Shown: positions 22,423 through 32,967, counted from the first letter of the stretch. The stretch is DNA of 64,000 nt from Anthopleura xanthogrammica (GCA_964019055.1 OZ025220.1:1256334-1320333), one strand, 5' to 3'. The notes: generated by a model not told the origin, from the letters alone. Numbers and translations: made by a program.

Positions 22423-25400
22423 GTAAAGCATTGTATGAAAAGACCCTATGACAGGGACAGCGGAGCCAAGGGGGGCTGGAGGAGCTTTAGTCAAATAGTA
22501 AAACAAAAATTCTAGCCCCACCACAACTTTAAAATGTGCTTCCAAAAAAAAAAAAAAGAAAAAGCCGTCCCTCTTTAAAATGTGCTCCGCCGTCCCTGAT
22601 ATATTTACAATAAACTCAGTACTGGTCATAAAATACTTTAAAATTCTACATCCCAATGTTTTGTGAAGGCACAATTATACATTTTTAAGATGAATTACAA
22701 ATCCTAGAATACAAGTTGATAATATGTTTATAGGTTTAAGCCTACTATAGTTGTAACTGACTATTAAATTATTGGAGTTAATCCAGCATATATATAAATA
22801 TTATCAAGGATCAGAGTCTAATTAAAGTGCCTATATATGTGACACATCAGACAATTAATATTCTTAGTATACACCTATTTCAAAAAAGGCGAAAGGCGAT
22901 AGGTCATTCCAAGATGGAATGAATTATGGGTATACAAGTTAACATGAATAATCGAGGCCTTTAAAATGGTTTCGTGGACTACAAACAACATGGATTATCA
23001 TTCAAATTATTTTTTCCCTCATTTTGATTGGCTGAGAGAACTGCAAATAACTGCCTACAAATAACGGTTTGCTCATGCGCATTACGGTGCAGAGCCATAT
23101 TACTGCAAATAATGGTTTGCTCATGTGCAGTAACGCTTTATTTGACAATGGCTCGCTTCCCTGAAAAAATGAGCTGACTTCTTTGTTATTGAATTGTTTG
23201 ACTCGCACTGCCCCTCAAAGATTAGAAAAAATAATTTGAATTATAAAACAATTATTGGATGAGGTTATCGCAAAATATCGAGATTTGTTAGTGTCTTGCA
23301 AGCAATTATTTGCCTCTGCCTTCGGTATCGGCAAATAATTTCTTGCTCGCCACTAACAAATCACGATATTTTGCTCAACCTCATCCAATAATTGCTTAAT
23401 ATCTCAACACTAACCTCCATGTTCTTGACTAAAATAAGAAGCAGAAACACACGTTGCTCCAGGTATTCTTGGATCTTCGAATAACCTATTTCCTATCGCC
23501 TATTGCCTATGACAACCTTTTTTGAAATAGGTTTATTCTACACGAGGTGAGCTGTTTGATGACCCCCAAAAATTACATAGTTTGAGTGATGCATCTTGAA
23601 GTTATGAAGGTTTATTCTTGTCATATGTTAATGACTGATGTCAGGGGAGTCATTTAGGGATGGACCATTAGATAATAATTATCAATTATTAACAATTATT
23701 GTTGGGAGGGAGGGGGGTTGCAGGAATTTTAGTTGCACAATATTTATTTCTTTGTCTCAACCCCTGCACATCCTTTTTTTAAGATCATGACTTTGCACAA
23801 TATTTTTTTAACTGGTATGGAATGACTAATATTTATTTAATATTAATCATACAGAGGGCAAAATTACTGATTAAGTGCTGATTGTTCAATCAACGACGGC
23901 TTTTGGGCAAAATTTAAAGCCTAATTTAATGGTTAACAAAAAGTTTTTAAATCCCAGGCGTTAACATATTGAAATTGCGTCTGAATTAAATTGTATATAA
24001 CATGCAAAAAGGAATTTTTACATGCAAAATAATATATTAAACAGGTTTTTTGAAACCACTCCAGATAACCACTGAAAGAGATAATAGCTATTACTATTTT
24101 CAGGATTGAAAACTGAACATAAAAGCCTGAGTTCTGTTCTAATTATTTATATTCTGATGTTTTGCAATTATGTATTATCAGGGATCGAGGAGTGTAATTT
24201 TGAGTGGCAGCGGGACTAACAACCACCAAAGGTGGGAAAACCTAGGGAGTTTGGGAGCATGCCCCCCAGAAAAAATGTTGAAATCAAGACCCTCGGAAAT
24301 GTGATTTCAAGTGTTTTGAGAGGCATTTGCAACATATTTATTGCATTGTAAAATAGTTCATGCCATTACCCTTGACTAAAATGCTCAATTTTTTTTGCCC
24401 AGAAGAGTTTGCTTGATATTTTTTTGGGACTTATGCAACCCCCCCCCCCCCCCCCCCTCCCCCACCATCACTTATCTAATGGTCCGTCCCTTATGTTTAT
24501 TTGTTGTTCCTTGGAATTCGAAACATGCACATTGGCTACTATGCGGAAACTAATTAGCAATAATTTCTATAAAAGCCATGGGTGAAACAGTCTGTGAGGC
24601 TTTCCAAATTTAATTTATCATTACCAGTTAGGGTTTTTATATTAAATGATGACTCTCCTGACATCATAGTCATTAGCACATGACATGTAAAAACCTTCAT
24701 AATTTTAAGATCTACAGTTTATGCATCACTCAAACTATGTAATTTTTTGAACAACTCATCTCATGAAGAATCTATACTGAGAATATTGTCAGATGTGTTG
24801 TAGGCACTTTAACTTAGATCCAAAGCCCAAATGGTTTATGTAATAGATACAATATTAGTGGCAATGTTGTTGGGATATACAAACACAAGCCAGAGGTGAC
24901 ATTGATATCACAAGAAAAAATATGGAATTTCCAATTTGGGGAAAAAATGGGAAAATTTTGACATTTTCATGGGGTTCCAATGGGTTTTCCCAAAACTGGA
25001 AAAATGCTACCAAACCCAATGATGGAACAAGAAATTCACAAGAAAACACATTATTGGGAATTGTTTGTCCAAATAGAATCCCAAAAATGGGTTTTTACGT
25101 TGTCCCTATAAAATCACAAAATGGATGTTTACTATCCCGGCCAATAGAATCCCAATAGGGGGTTTAAAGTCAGATTAAAATGTCCTTATGAAATCACATT
25201 TTTGAGACTAATTCATGTAGAAATTTCCTTGCCCATTCCATTTCATTCCATTATAAATTATCTTTATCAATGAACAAAATGCCACAAGCAAAAGTATTTT
25301 GAAATTCTTTTTAATTTCAACTGAAGATGTCAAACTTTCAACAGTACAAGTCACTTTGCTAGACTTTGTGAAATTATACACTAGCAATAAAATTAAACAA

Positions 25401-28400
25401 TGACAAAATGCAAACAAATAACAAATTTCCTAGATCGAAATTACATATTTTTAGTCTAGCTAACACTAAATCATTTTGGAGGGGACAAACAAAATGGGAC
25501 CTTAATTTTAAGATTTGTGCACCCCCCTTTGGAAAATCCTGGATACGCCCCTGCACAAGTGCTCTCATGTAACCCTTCTCCCTGTCATGCGATTTCATTG
25601 GGTCTAGCTCCCCCTAATGAATTTTGTAAGGGTCAATAGCCCATTAGGTCAAAGACTAGCTCAGCCAATCAGAGCACAGACAAAAGCATATTATTTTGTC
25701 TAAAGCTACTAATGGTCCATCACGAATCCTGTGCTCTTATTGGCTGAGCTACTAGTGGTCTTTTAGTGGACCGGGCTGCCACAGGCAACCTGGTGAAAAG
25801 ATATTCTCAATTTTATAATGCAGTGTTTAAATCTAAATTTTCTTTTGTCTATCTTAGAAGTCTAGGCCTTATGGAAATATATTTATGGTAGAAATTTAAA
25901 AATTCAATAGTCGCTACAACCTCAGTATTCCCACATAAGCCAATTATCAGATCACTCGAAATTATATGGTTTCCCAGGACTTACAGTTTTTAGTGAAATG
26001 AGCAGGGTCTGTGTACAAGAATGCCCTATACCACTGTGACGTCACGGTTTGTTTACATAATAATAGATATGAAGGCCAATTCTTCTTTTGTTTGGAGTAT
26101 TTAGTGTAATATTTAACTGTAGTCATTTTCCAAAGATTACTTATTCTCTAATTTTAATTTTTTTCAATACATCCAGCTGATCTGAAATAGTGACGTACAA
26201 GTGATGTCACTGCAAAACTGAGGTGTCATGAAGACTGCGAAAATTAATTTATAAAAGTTTATATCTGAGATAAATCTAGATTTTCGGGAGAGGTTTTTGA
26301 TATTTTTTATTCATTTGCTATGATTTCTATCATTATTGAGTGGGATGATGAAATAAAGAATTAACCATTTCCCGAGTCGCTGGGATACTAGGGATGACAC
26401 CTGAGTTTTAAAAACTTTCTCGATTCTAATTTGTTAATATTTTTTCTCAGATCAGCTGGAAGATATATATGCAGGGCCGTAGCAAGCCTTGAAAAGCTGT
26501 TAGGGGAGGGGGGCACAAAGTTAATCCATAACACATGATCACAAGAAAACTATTATCAAATTCTTGATGTTTTTTGTTTTTTTTAACTGAGAGGGTCACG
26601 GGTACCCCCCCCCCCCCCCCGGCCCCTGTGGGTGCTACGGCTCAGATATGATGAAGTATATTAACTTGGATATATAGAAGATAGACAAACGATGAAATTC
26701 CAGTAGAAGGATTCACAGAAATTCAATAGTCTGTTTTCTTGATAGAAAATGTGAATATATATGTAAGAAAGAAAACAGACAACTTAGAACTGACTGTTCC
26801 AAGATTTTTTTCTTCAATAATGATGGTTAATCAGGTCTTGCGTGACATTTTAAATTTTAATCCAACAAAAAAGAAAATATAATATTTGAAAAGAGCATAG
26901 TAAAATTAGTAAAATTGGAAAGTTTGAAGTGGTTTTATTGAATAACGCCGAAGATAGTTGGCTGCTTCTACAGAGAAATGTATGGAAAAAATGTTGGGAG
27001 GCAACAGCTTGCCTCCCGAAATTTTTTCCATACATTTCTTTGTCAATTTTACGCAAGACCTGATAAACCCTCATTGTTTCAACCATTTGGTCTTCATCAG
27101 AACAAAATAAAATATAGAATATAGTAAAAATTATATAGTTAAGATAAAAAATGTATTAAATATTTTAATACATTTTTCTTTTAACTGTTGAAATCTCTTT
27201 AGGAATCAGTGATGGGATGTGATATACGTGTGAGTGATGGAACATAGGAATCAGTGATGGGATGTGATATACGTGTGAGTGATGGAACATAGGAATCAGT
27301 GATGGGATGTGATATACGTGTGAGTGATGGAACATAGGAATCAGTGATGGGATGTGATGATATACGTGTGAGTGATGGAACATAGGAATCAGTGATGGGA
27401 TGTGATATACGTGTGAGTGATGGAACATAGGAATCAGTGATGGGATGTGATATACGTGTGAGTGATGGAACATAGGAATCAGTGATGGGATGTGATATAC
27501 GTGTGAGTGATGGAACATAGGAATCAGTGATGGGATGTGATGATATACGTGTGAGTGATGGAACATAGGAATCAGTGATGGGATGTGATATACGTGTGAG
27601 TGATGGAACATAGGAATCAGTGATGGGATGTGATATACGTGTGAGTGATGGAACATAGGAATCAGTGATGGGATGTGATATACGTGTGAGTGATGGAACA
27701 TAGGAATCAGTGATGGGATGTGATGATATACGTGTGAGTGATGGAACATAGGAATCAGTGATGGGATGTGATATACGTGTGAGTGATGGAACATAGGAAT
27801 CAGTGATGGGATGTGATATACGTGTGAGTGATGGAACATAGGAATCAGTGATGGGATGTGATATACGTGTGAGTGATGGAACATAGGAATCAGTGATGGG
27901 ATGTGATGATATACGTGTGAGTGATGGAACATAGGAATCAGTGATGGGATGTGATATACGTGTGAGTGATGGAACATAGGAATCAGTGATGGGATGTGAT
28001 GATATACGTGTGAGTGATGGAACATAGGAATCAGTGATGGGATGTGATATACGTGTGAGTGATGGAACATAGGAATCAGTGATGGGATGTGATATACGTG
28101 TGAGTGATGGAACATAGGAATCAGTGATGGGATGTGATATACGTGTGAGTGATGGAACATAGGAATCAGTGATGGGATGTGATATACGTGTGAGTGATGG
28201 AACATAGGAATCAGTGATGGGATGTGATATACGTGTGAGTGATGGAACATAGGAATCAGTGATGGGATGTGATATACGTGTGAGTGATGGAACATAGGAA
28301 TCAGTGATGGGATGTGATATACGTGTGAGTGATGGAACATAGGAATCAGTGATGGGATGTGATATACGTGTGAGTGATGGAACATAGGAATCAGTGATGG

Positions 28401-31400
28401 GATGTGATATACGTGTGAGTGATGGAACATAGGAATCAGTGATGGGATGTGATATACGTGTGAGTGATGGAACATAGGAATCAGTGATGGGATGTGATAT
28501 ACGTGTGAGTGATGGAACATAGGAATCAGTGATGGGATGTGATATACGTGTGAGTGATGGAACATAGGAATCAGTGATGGGATGTGATATACGTGTGAGT
28601 GATGGAACATAGGAATCAGTGATGGGATGTGATATACGTGTGAGTGATGGAACATAGGAATCAGTGATGGGATGTGATATACGTGTGAGTGATGGAACAT
28701 AGGAATCAGTGATGGGATGTGATATACGTGTGAGTGATGGAACATAGGAATCAGTGATGGGATGTGATATACGTGTGAGTGATGGAACATAGGAATCAGT
28801 GATGGGATGTGATATACGTGTGAGTGATGGAACATAGGAATCAGTGATGGGATGTGATATACGTGTGAGTGATGGAACATAGGAATCAGTGATGGGATGT
28901 GATATACGTGTGAGTGATGGAACATAGGAATCAGTGATGGGATGTGATATACGTGTGAGTGATGGAACATAGGAATCAGTGATGGGATGTGATATACGTG
29001 TGAGTGATGGAACATAGGAATCAGTGATGGGATGTGATATACGTGTGAGTGATGGAACATAGGAATCAGTGATGGGATGTGATATACGTGTGAGTGATGG
29101 AACATAGGAATCAGTGATGGGATGTGATATACGTGTGAGTGATGGAACATAGGAATCAGTGATGGGATGTGATATACGTGTGAGTGATGGAACATAGGAA
29201 TCAGTGATGGGATGTGATATACGTGTGAGTGATGGAACATAGGAATCAGTGATGGGATGTGATATACGTGTGAGTGATGGAACATAGGAATCAGTGATGG
29301 GATGTGATATACGTGTGAGTGATGGAACATAGGAATCAGTGATGGGATGTGATATACGTGTGAGTGATGGAACATAGGAATCAGTGATGGGATGTGATAT
29401 ACGTGTGAGTGATGGAACATAGGAATCAGTGATGGGATGTGATATACGTGTGAGTGATGGAACATAGGAATCAGTGATGGGATGTGATATACGTGTGAGT
29501 GATGGAACATAGGAATCAGTGATGGGATGTGATGATGGAACATATTGGGGGAGAAGATATTTCACCTGCCCGGCAGGCCGTGGTATTTTTGTTGCAGTAG
29601 ATCAACTACGTCCTCGACAAGATCAAGATCAAGGTTTTAACCCACTTTCGATATTGTGGTTGAGTGATCACGCACAAAGCAATTCAAGGAGAGGCTCCGG
29701 GGAAATAAAAGAATGTATCAGGATTACTCCATTGTTTCCCCGTAGCCTCGTCTTGAGTTGCTTTGTGTGTGATCACTCAACCACAATAACGAAAGTGGGC
29801 TATTCTCTACTTTCACATTGCCCATAATACATTGCGGTTTGGGGGCAAAAATTTTGGTCAAAAAGTCAGTCATAAAATTAAACGTTCTGCAATCGAATGT
29901 ACACTATACCTGCTTTTATCTTTAAAATACTGATTATCAGTTCATTCTGAGTTATTTCCCCACATTCAGAACATCAAGAAGTTTAGTGTTATAGAAAATG
30001 TATTGGCTCGTGAAGAAGTGCTCAAAATTGACTTTATAGACTTCTTCAAAATTCTTTTTTTTAATGTTTCTGGCTGTTTCTTATACATCTTTAAATATCA
30101 TAAGATGCATTTACAACATCTTCTGATCAGCCTTCAGCAAAATATGTGCGGTTTTTACCCTGGTTACCCCCCAAACCGCAATGTATTATGGGCAATGTGA
30201 AAGTAGAGAATTTGTATAAAATTACTTGAAATTTCTTGATTTCTATTATGAGTGTTCTCTAATGAGTACGCGTGGACTGATTAAGCCTTAAATGCACTCT
30301 GCCTCATCATGTGATTCGGCCCTGTCCAAATCTGTTTACCATAACAACTATCAGTGATGAGCGTTTGTATGAAGTTATTGCATTTTCACCAGACATTTTA
30401 CATTTCGTTCGCTTAGTGTATCTGAGAGATAAAATCCCCATGCAACAAGAACACTCGTGAAATCAAAAGTTAACACCCTTTACGTGCCATAATGTTGGCA
30501 TCACGAAAGGCGGCAAAGTCGAGGGAATGGACTACTTCGACGATGAGGCGGCCAAATTGAATCTTAATTAATGAAAATAACTTTTTACGATAAAGAAAAA
30601 AAAAAAAATCCTGGGTTTCTCTGACCCTATCATGCTGGTTAAGTGACAAGCATTTCATTTTTCTACGTAGTATCAGTCATTATTTTCACATCTTGAATCG
30701 CAATGCATTATGGGGCGTCCAGGGGGCAAAAGAAAACAAAAATGTCGTTTAAAATAAAGAGTTTCGTTTATTTGTCTTTCTTTCGTGCCCATCTTCTTAA
30801 TTCATCTCTTGTTAAGTTGTCTAGGGGTGAAACGTTAATTTTAATCGACGCCATAAGTGTAACAAATATTTGTATATTTGCCCCCTACCAAAATGGCCGC
30901 CGTATCGTCGAAGTAGTCCATGGGAGCGAGGGAAACCTTTAGGCCAACCACTATTCCATAATTTTCAATTATGATTCACTCACTTTTAAATTCACCATCT
31001 CGTTTACTAGAGTACTCACAGTTAATCTGTAAAACAGTACCAATTTATTTTCCAATTTGCACTAAATCAGTAGAGCTATTTACTACAAATTAGAGCTAAT
31101 TGCATATTAGAATACTGTTTCACAGATCTAGTGTTTTCACTCTAGTAAGCCAATCACAGAGTTTGAGAACTGTTAATTACAGTTAATAAAATTTTCTTTT
31201 TTTCGAAACAGAAGAATGTATTCAGGAAAGCGATGGACGTTTTGCTGAACTGGTTACATCTTTAGATGAAGAAAGAAAGATACGCGAAGAAGTAGAAAGG
31301 CGTCTTCATAGCACCGAGCAGAGATCACATGAGCTTGAGTTATCATTAGCTTCGGAGAGACAAGCAAGAGAAGAAACAGAGAGACATCTTGGCAGTAACG

Positions 31401-32743
31401 AGCAGAGATTAAATCAATCGGAGACATCGTTGTCCGTAGAAAGACAAGCACACCAAGAAACAGAGAGACGCCTTCGCAGTAACGAGCAAAGATTAAATCA
31501 ATCGGAGACCTCGTTATCCGCAGAAAGACAAGCACACCAAGAAACAGAGAGACGCCTTCGCAGTAACGAGCAAAGATTAAATCAATCGGAGACATCGTTA
31601 TCCGCAGAAAGACAAGCACACCAAGAAACAGAGAGACGCCTTCAAAGCAGCGAGGAGAGGTCACACGAACTTGTAGGTACGCTGACCACAGTACGACAAG
31701 CCTATGAAGACTACCAAAGATCTATAGAGTCGACATGCGATTGGATCGTAAGCCGGGATGAAATAATATTGTCTGATAACGTAATTGGTGTCGGAGCATG
31801 GGGCGAGGTGAAAGAAGGAACATTTCGGGGATGTAAAGTTGCTGTGAAGAAAATCCACGAGCTTATTTTATCTGATCACAACAGAAGTCTGTTTGAACGA
31901 GAGATGAATATGGCATCAAGATGTCGTCATCCTTGTCTTCTGCAGTTCATTGGAGCAACAAACGATGCGGACCAAAGTCCTCTTTTTGTGACTGAACTCC
32001 TAGACACTAGTCTAAGATCAGTTTTACGTGATCGGCCTTTGGAACCTCCTGAGATCACAACCATTGCACTAGATGTTGCCAAAGGGTTAAACTACTTACA
32101 TCTGAGCCATCCAGCTCCAATCATTCACCGAGACATCAGCAATGCTAATGTGTTATTATGGAAACATGTCACTATTTGGCGGGCCAAAGTGTCCGATTAT
32201 GGGACGGCCAACTTCCTGCAGCATACCATGACGGCTTGTCCTGGTGCTGTTGCGTACTCTGCTCCTGAGGCACAGACGTCCAGACAATCACCAAAGGTAC
32301 AACCTGCATTTCAGTTGAGCTATGTCGATTTGCACTCCAACGCACACACTAAACTAGATAATACAGTAAAAACCCACATAAAAGAACCACTATTTTCCCA
32401 AGTCAGGCTGTAATGGTTCTTATATATTTGGTATTTAGTGAGAAATCAGGCTGAGTAGGTTCTTAACAGGTTCTTATTTACAAGACAAAAGGAATTGTTA
32501 TGTTTCTTCCTAGCTGTAATGGTTCTTACTCTTTCTCTACAGCTTGATGTGTACAGCTTTGGAGTTCTGCTGTGCGAGATGAACGTTCGTCAAATGCCTG
32601 ACGTAGAACGCAGAAACGTACAAGTTGCCATGGTGACCAACGATTTGTTCAGGAACCTGATCAGAAGATGTTTACAACAGAACCCAGAAGAACGTCCTTC
32701 CATGGCAGAAATCATAGAGACGCTTGAAAACTCCCAACAGTAA
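21979..32743 (+). CDS. CAP-Gly (CYLD-like)–coiled coil–TKL kinase gene, copy 1
   Basis: Four exons join in phase: A 21979-22422, B 29513-29633, C 31212-32296 and D 32543-32743, giving 616 residues. Residues ~72-188 are a CAP-Gly domain, a microtubule/peptide-tail binding fold, closest to the first CAP-Gly of CYLD: the EERL...DKNRL lead-in, GGIRYKGRLP, FGVELL, then GCDDGTYWGRRYF and FVAVDQL. Residues ~195-350 are a coiled coil with 28-residue repeats. Residues ~375-616 are a TKL-type kinase: GVGAWGEV (Gly381), VAVKK (Lys401), IIHRDISNANVLL (Asp496, Asn501), SDYG (Asp517), APE (539-541), DVYSFGVLLCEM. No CYLD peptidase is present. The natural acceptor of exon B (27202) now leads into a satellite with an in-frame stop, so a full-length product needs splicing to the last repeat's AG. 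Joining A to B is inferred from phase and domain fit. Confidence 0.7.
22423..22804. other. Intron start, no feature seen
   Basis: AT-rich start of the ~7.1 kb intron between CAP-Gly exons A and B. It has an A-run near 22543 but no recognisable repeat or exon. Confidence 0.4.
22805..24828. mobile_element. Large foldback (TIR) element, interrupted
   Basis: The left end (~22815-22865: AAAGTGCCTATATATGTG, ACACATCAGACAAT) and its continuation after an insertion (23545-23646: AAATTACATAGTTTGAGTGA) are inverted at 24654-24825 (TCACTCAAACTATGTAATTT, ATTGTCAGATGTGTTG, GGCACTTTAA). The whole is about 2.0 kb, with a C-run at about 24440. I found no transposase frame. Confidence 0.7.
22866..23545. mobile_element. 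Nested MITE inside the large foldback element
   Basis: CACCTATTTCAAAAAAGGCG at the left is inverted near 23505-23535 (ACCTTTTTTGAAATAGGT). It splits the left arm of the 22805-24828 element, so it is the younger insertion. It holds a further hairpin at about 23247-23397 (ACAATTATTGGATGAGGTTA and its inverse). Confidence 0.72.
24829..25600. other. Intron sequence, no gene seen
   Basis: AT-rich with loosely repeated GGGAAA/CCCAAT-type motifs at about 24920-25160. The end of a transposon-like GGATACGCCCCTG sequence lies at about 25540. No coding signal beyond short chance frames. Confidence 0.4.
25615..25800. mobile_element. Partial MITE family C
   Basis: AGCTCAGCCAATCAGAGCAC and its inverse GTGCTCTTATTGGCTGAGCT flank a short core. 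The ends resemble the elements at 14446 and 18457 but are diverged. Confidence 0.55.
26270..26465. repeat. Dispersed repeat D
   Basis: GGGAGAGGTTTTTGATATTT through TTCTCAGATCAGCTGGAAG matches 60555-60735 with substitutions. The last ~55 bp also matches 3235-3290. Confidence 0.6.
26466..26645. mobile_element. Short MITE with a C-run
   Basis: GGGCCGTAGCAAGCC at the left and GGTGCTACGGCTCAG at the right are partly inverted. The core has GGGGAGGGGGGCAC and a ~16-bp C-run. Confidence 0.5.
26976..27048. repeat. Perfect hairpin
   Basis: AGAAATGTATGGAAAAAATG and TTGGGAGGCAA on the left pair with TTGCCTCCCGAAATTTTTTC and CATACATTTCT on the right around a CAGC loop. The arms are about 31 bp. It lies 155 bp upstream of the satellite. 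Confidence 0.85.
27203..29512. repeat. Minisatellite array 1 (45/48-bp unit) inside the CAP-Gly exon
   Basis: Exactly 51 units fit: 46 of 45 bp and 5 of 48 bp (46x45+5x48=2310). The unit starts GAATCAGTGATGGGATGTGA, has GTGAGT in its second half and ends GGAACATAG. The array begins at the base after the intron's polypyrimidine-AG (CTCTTTAG, ending 27202) and runs directly into CAP-Gly exon B at 29513. The 48-bp units carry an extra GAT, and four of the five recur every 183 bp at the proximal end. Read in the gene frame each unit ends in TAG. The reverse strand is stop-free in two frames, so the long - frames are artefacts. Confidence 0.97.
29513..29633 (+). CDS. Exon B: second half of CAP-Gly (last, uninterrupted repeat unit)
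   Basis: The final unit lacks the 15-bp insert, so GAATCAGTGATGGG continues as coding sequence: ESVMGCDDGTYWGRRYFTCP, then FVAVDQLRP. This gives the DG-xxx-GxRYF signature of a CAP-Gly second half, which fits the first half at 21979-22422. The upstream AG is ATAG from the preceding repeat, with no pyrimidine tract, so it is a weak acceptor. The exon ends CAAG|GTTTTA (phase 1), which joins exon C. The copy at 53390-53525 has a longer loop and no Gly before RYF. Confidence 0.75.
29640..29808. mobile_element. Foldback MITE in intron B-C
   Basis: CCACTTTCGATATTGTGGTT at the left is inverted near 29785-29808 (CCACAATAACGAAAGTGG). The arms of about 65 bp include GTGATCACGCACAAAGCAAT. The copy-2 version (53531-53670) has lost the outer right end. 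Confidence 0.8.
29803..30214. mobile_element. Foldback MITE with 45-bp arms
   Basis: ATTCTCTACTTTCACATTGC at the left and GCAATGTGAAAGTAGAGAAT at the right bound about 410 bp. The copy-2 equivalent is at 53669-54060. Both copies have it, so it predates the duplication. Confidence 0.82.
30525..30922. mobile_element. MITE insertion unique to copy 1
   Basis: TGGACTACTTCGACGATGAG at the left is inverted as ATCGTCGAAGTAGTCCA at the right. In copy 2 the surrounding sequence (GGCGGCAAAGTCGAGGGAA, then GCGAGGGAAA) runs on with only a few bases between (~54358-54395), so that site looks empty. Confidence 0.8.
31212..32296 (+). CDS. Exon C: coiled coil and kinase N-lobe to activation segment, copy 1
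   Basis: 361 codons with a phase-1 entry and a phase-0 exit (AAAG|GTACAA). The first ~150 residues contain an 84-bp (28-residue, four-heptad) tandem repeat with the core SNEQRLNQSETS; three near-identical repeats follow more degenerate ones. The kinase then runs from VIGVGAWGEV through VAVKK, the hinge VTELLDTSL, IIHRDISNANVLL, VSDYG and APE. Catalytic Lys, Asp, Asn and the metal-binding Asp are all present. DYG replaces the usual DFG. Confidence 0.9.
32543..32743 (+). CDS. Exon D: kinase C-lobe, copy 1
   Basis: The acceptor TCTCTACAG ends at 32542. LDVYSFGVLLCEM supplies the conserved Asp-x-Tyr-Ser-Phe-Gly of the kinase C-lobe, and RRCLQQNPEERPSMAEII is the end-of-domain Arg motif. Stop TAA at 32741-32743. 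The intron is only 246 bp, against 1503 bp in copy 2. Confidence 0.9.
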   Translation, partial: LDVYSFGVLLCEMNVRQMPDVERRNVQVAMVTNDLFRNLIRRCLQQNPEERPSMAEIIETLENSQQ

Positions 32744-32761
32744 ATAAACCATGATTTCATG

Positions 32762-32860
32762 CATCACCCGGTTGGCTCAGTTGGTAAGAGTGTCGGTCTG
32801 TTTTGCGAGAGGTTGTGGTTCGAGTCTCGACCGGACCAACACTCAGGAAAGATAATCCAT
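32762..32860 (+). mobile_element. tRNA-SINE head, copy 1
   Basis: It has GGTTGGCTCAGTTGGTAAGA (A box) and GGTTCGAGTCTCG (B box, ~32817). It starts about 20 bp after the kinase stop and is the same family as 14984-15400, without the long body. Confidence 0.75.
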
Positions 32861-32967
32861 TACCGCCTTCATAGGCTCTTTCTAATTGCAAAAATTATCA
32901 CTACAATATTATGTATCAGTCAGCGCCGGCATATACAATAAACCCGCGTACAGCGCCTATTCTAGCA

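Noticed and set aside
31254..31664. 136-codon frame on - (and 54725-55117)
   Set aside because: Antisense shadow of the 84-bp coiled-coil coding repeats.
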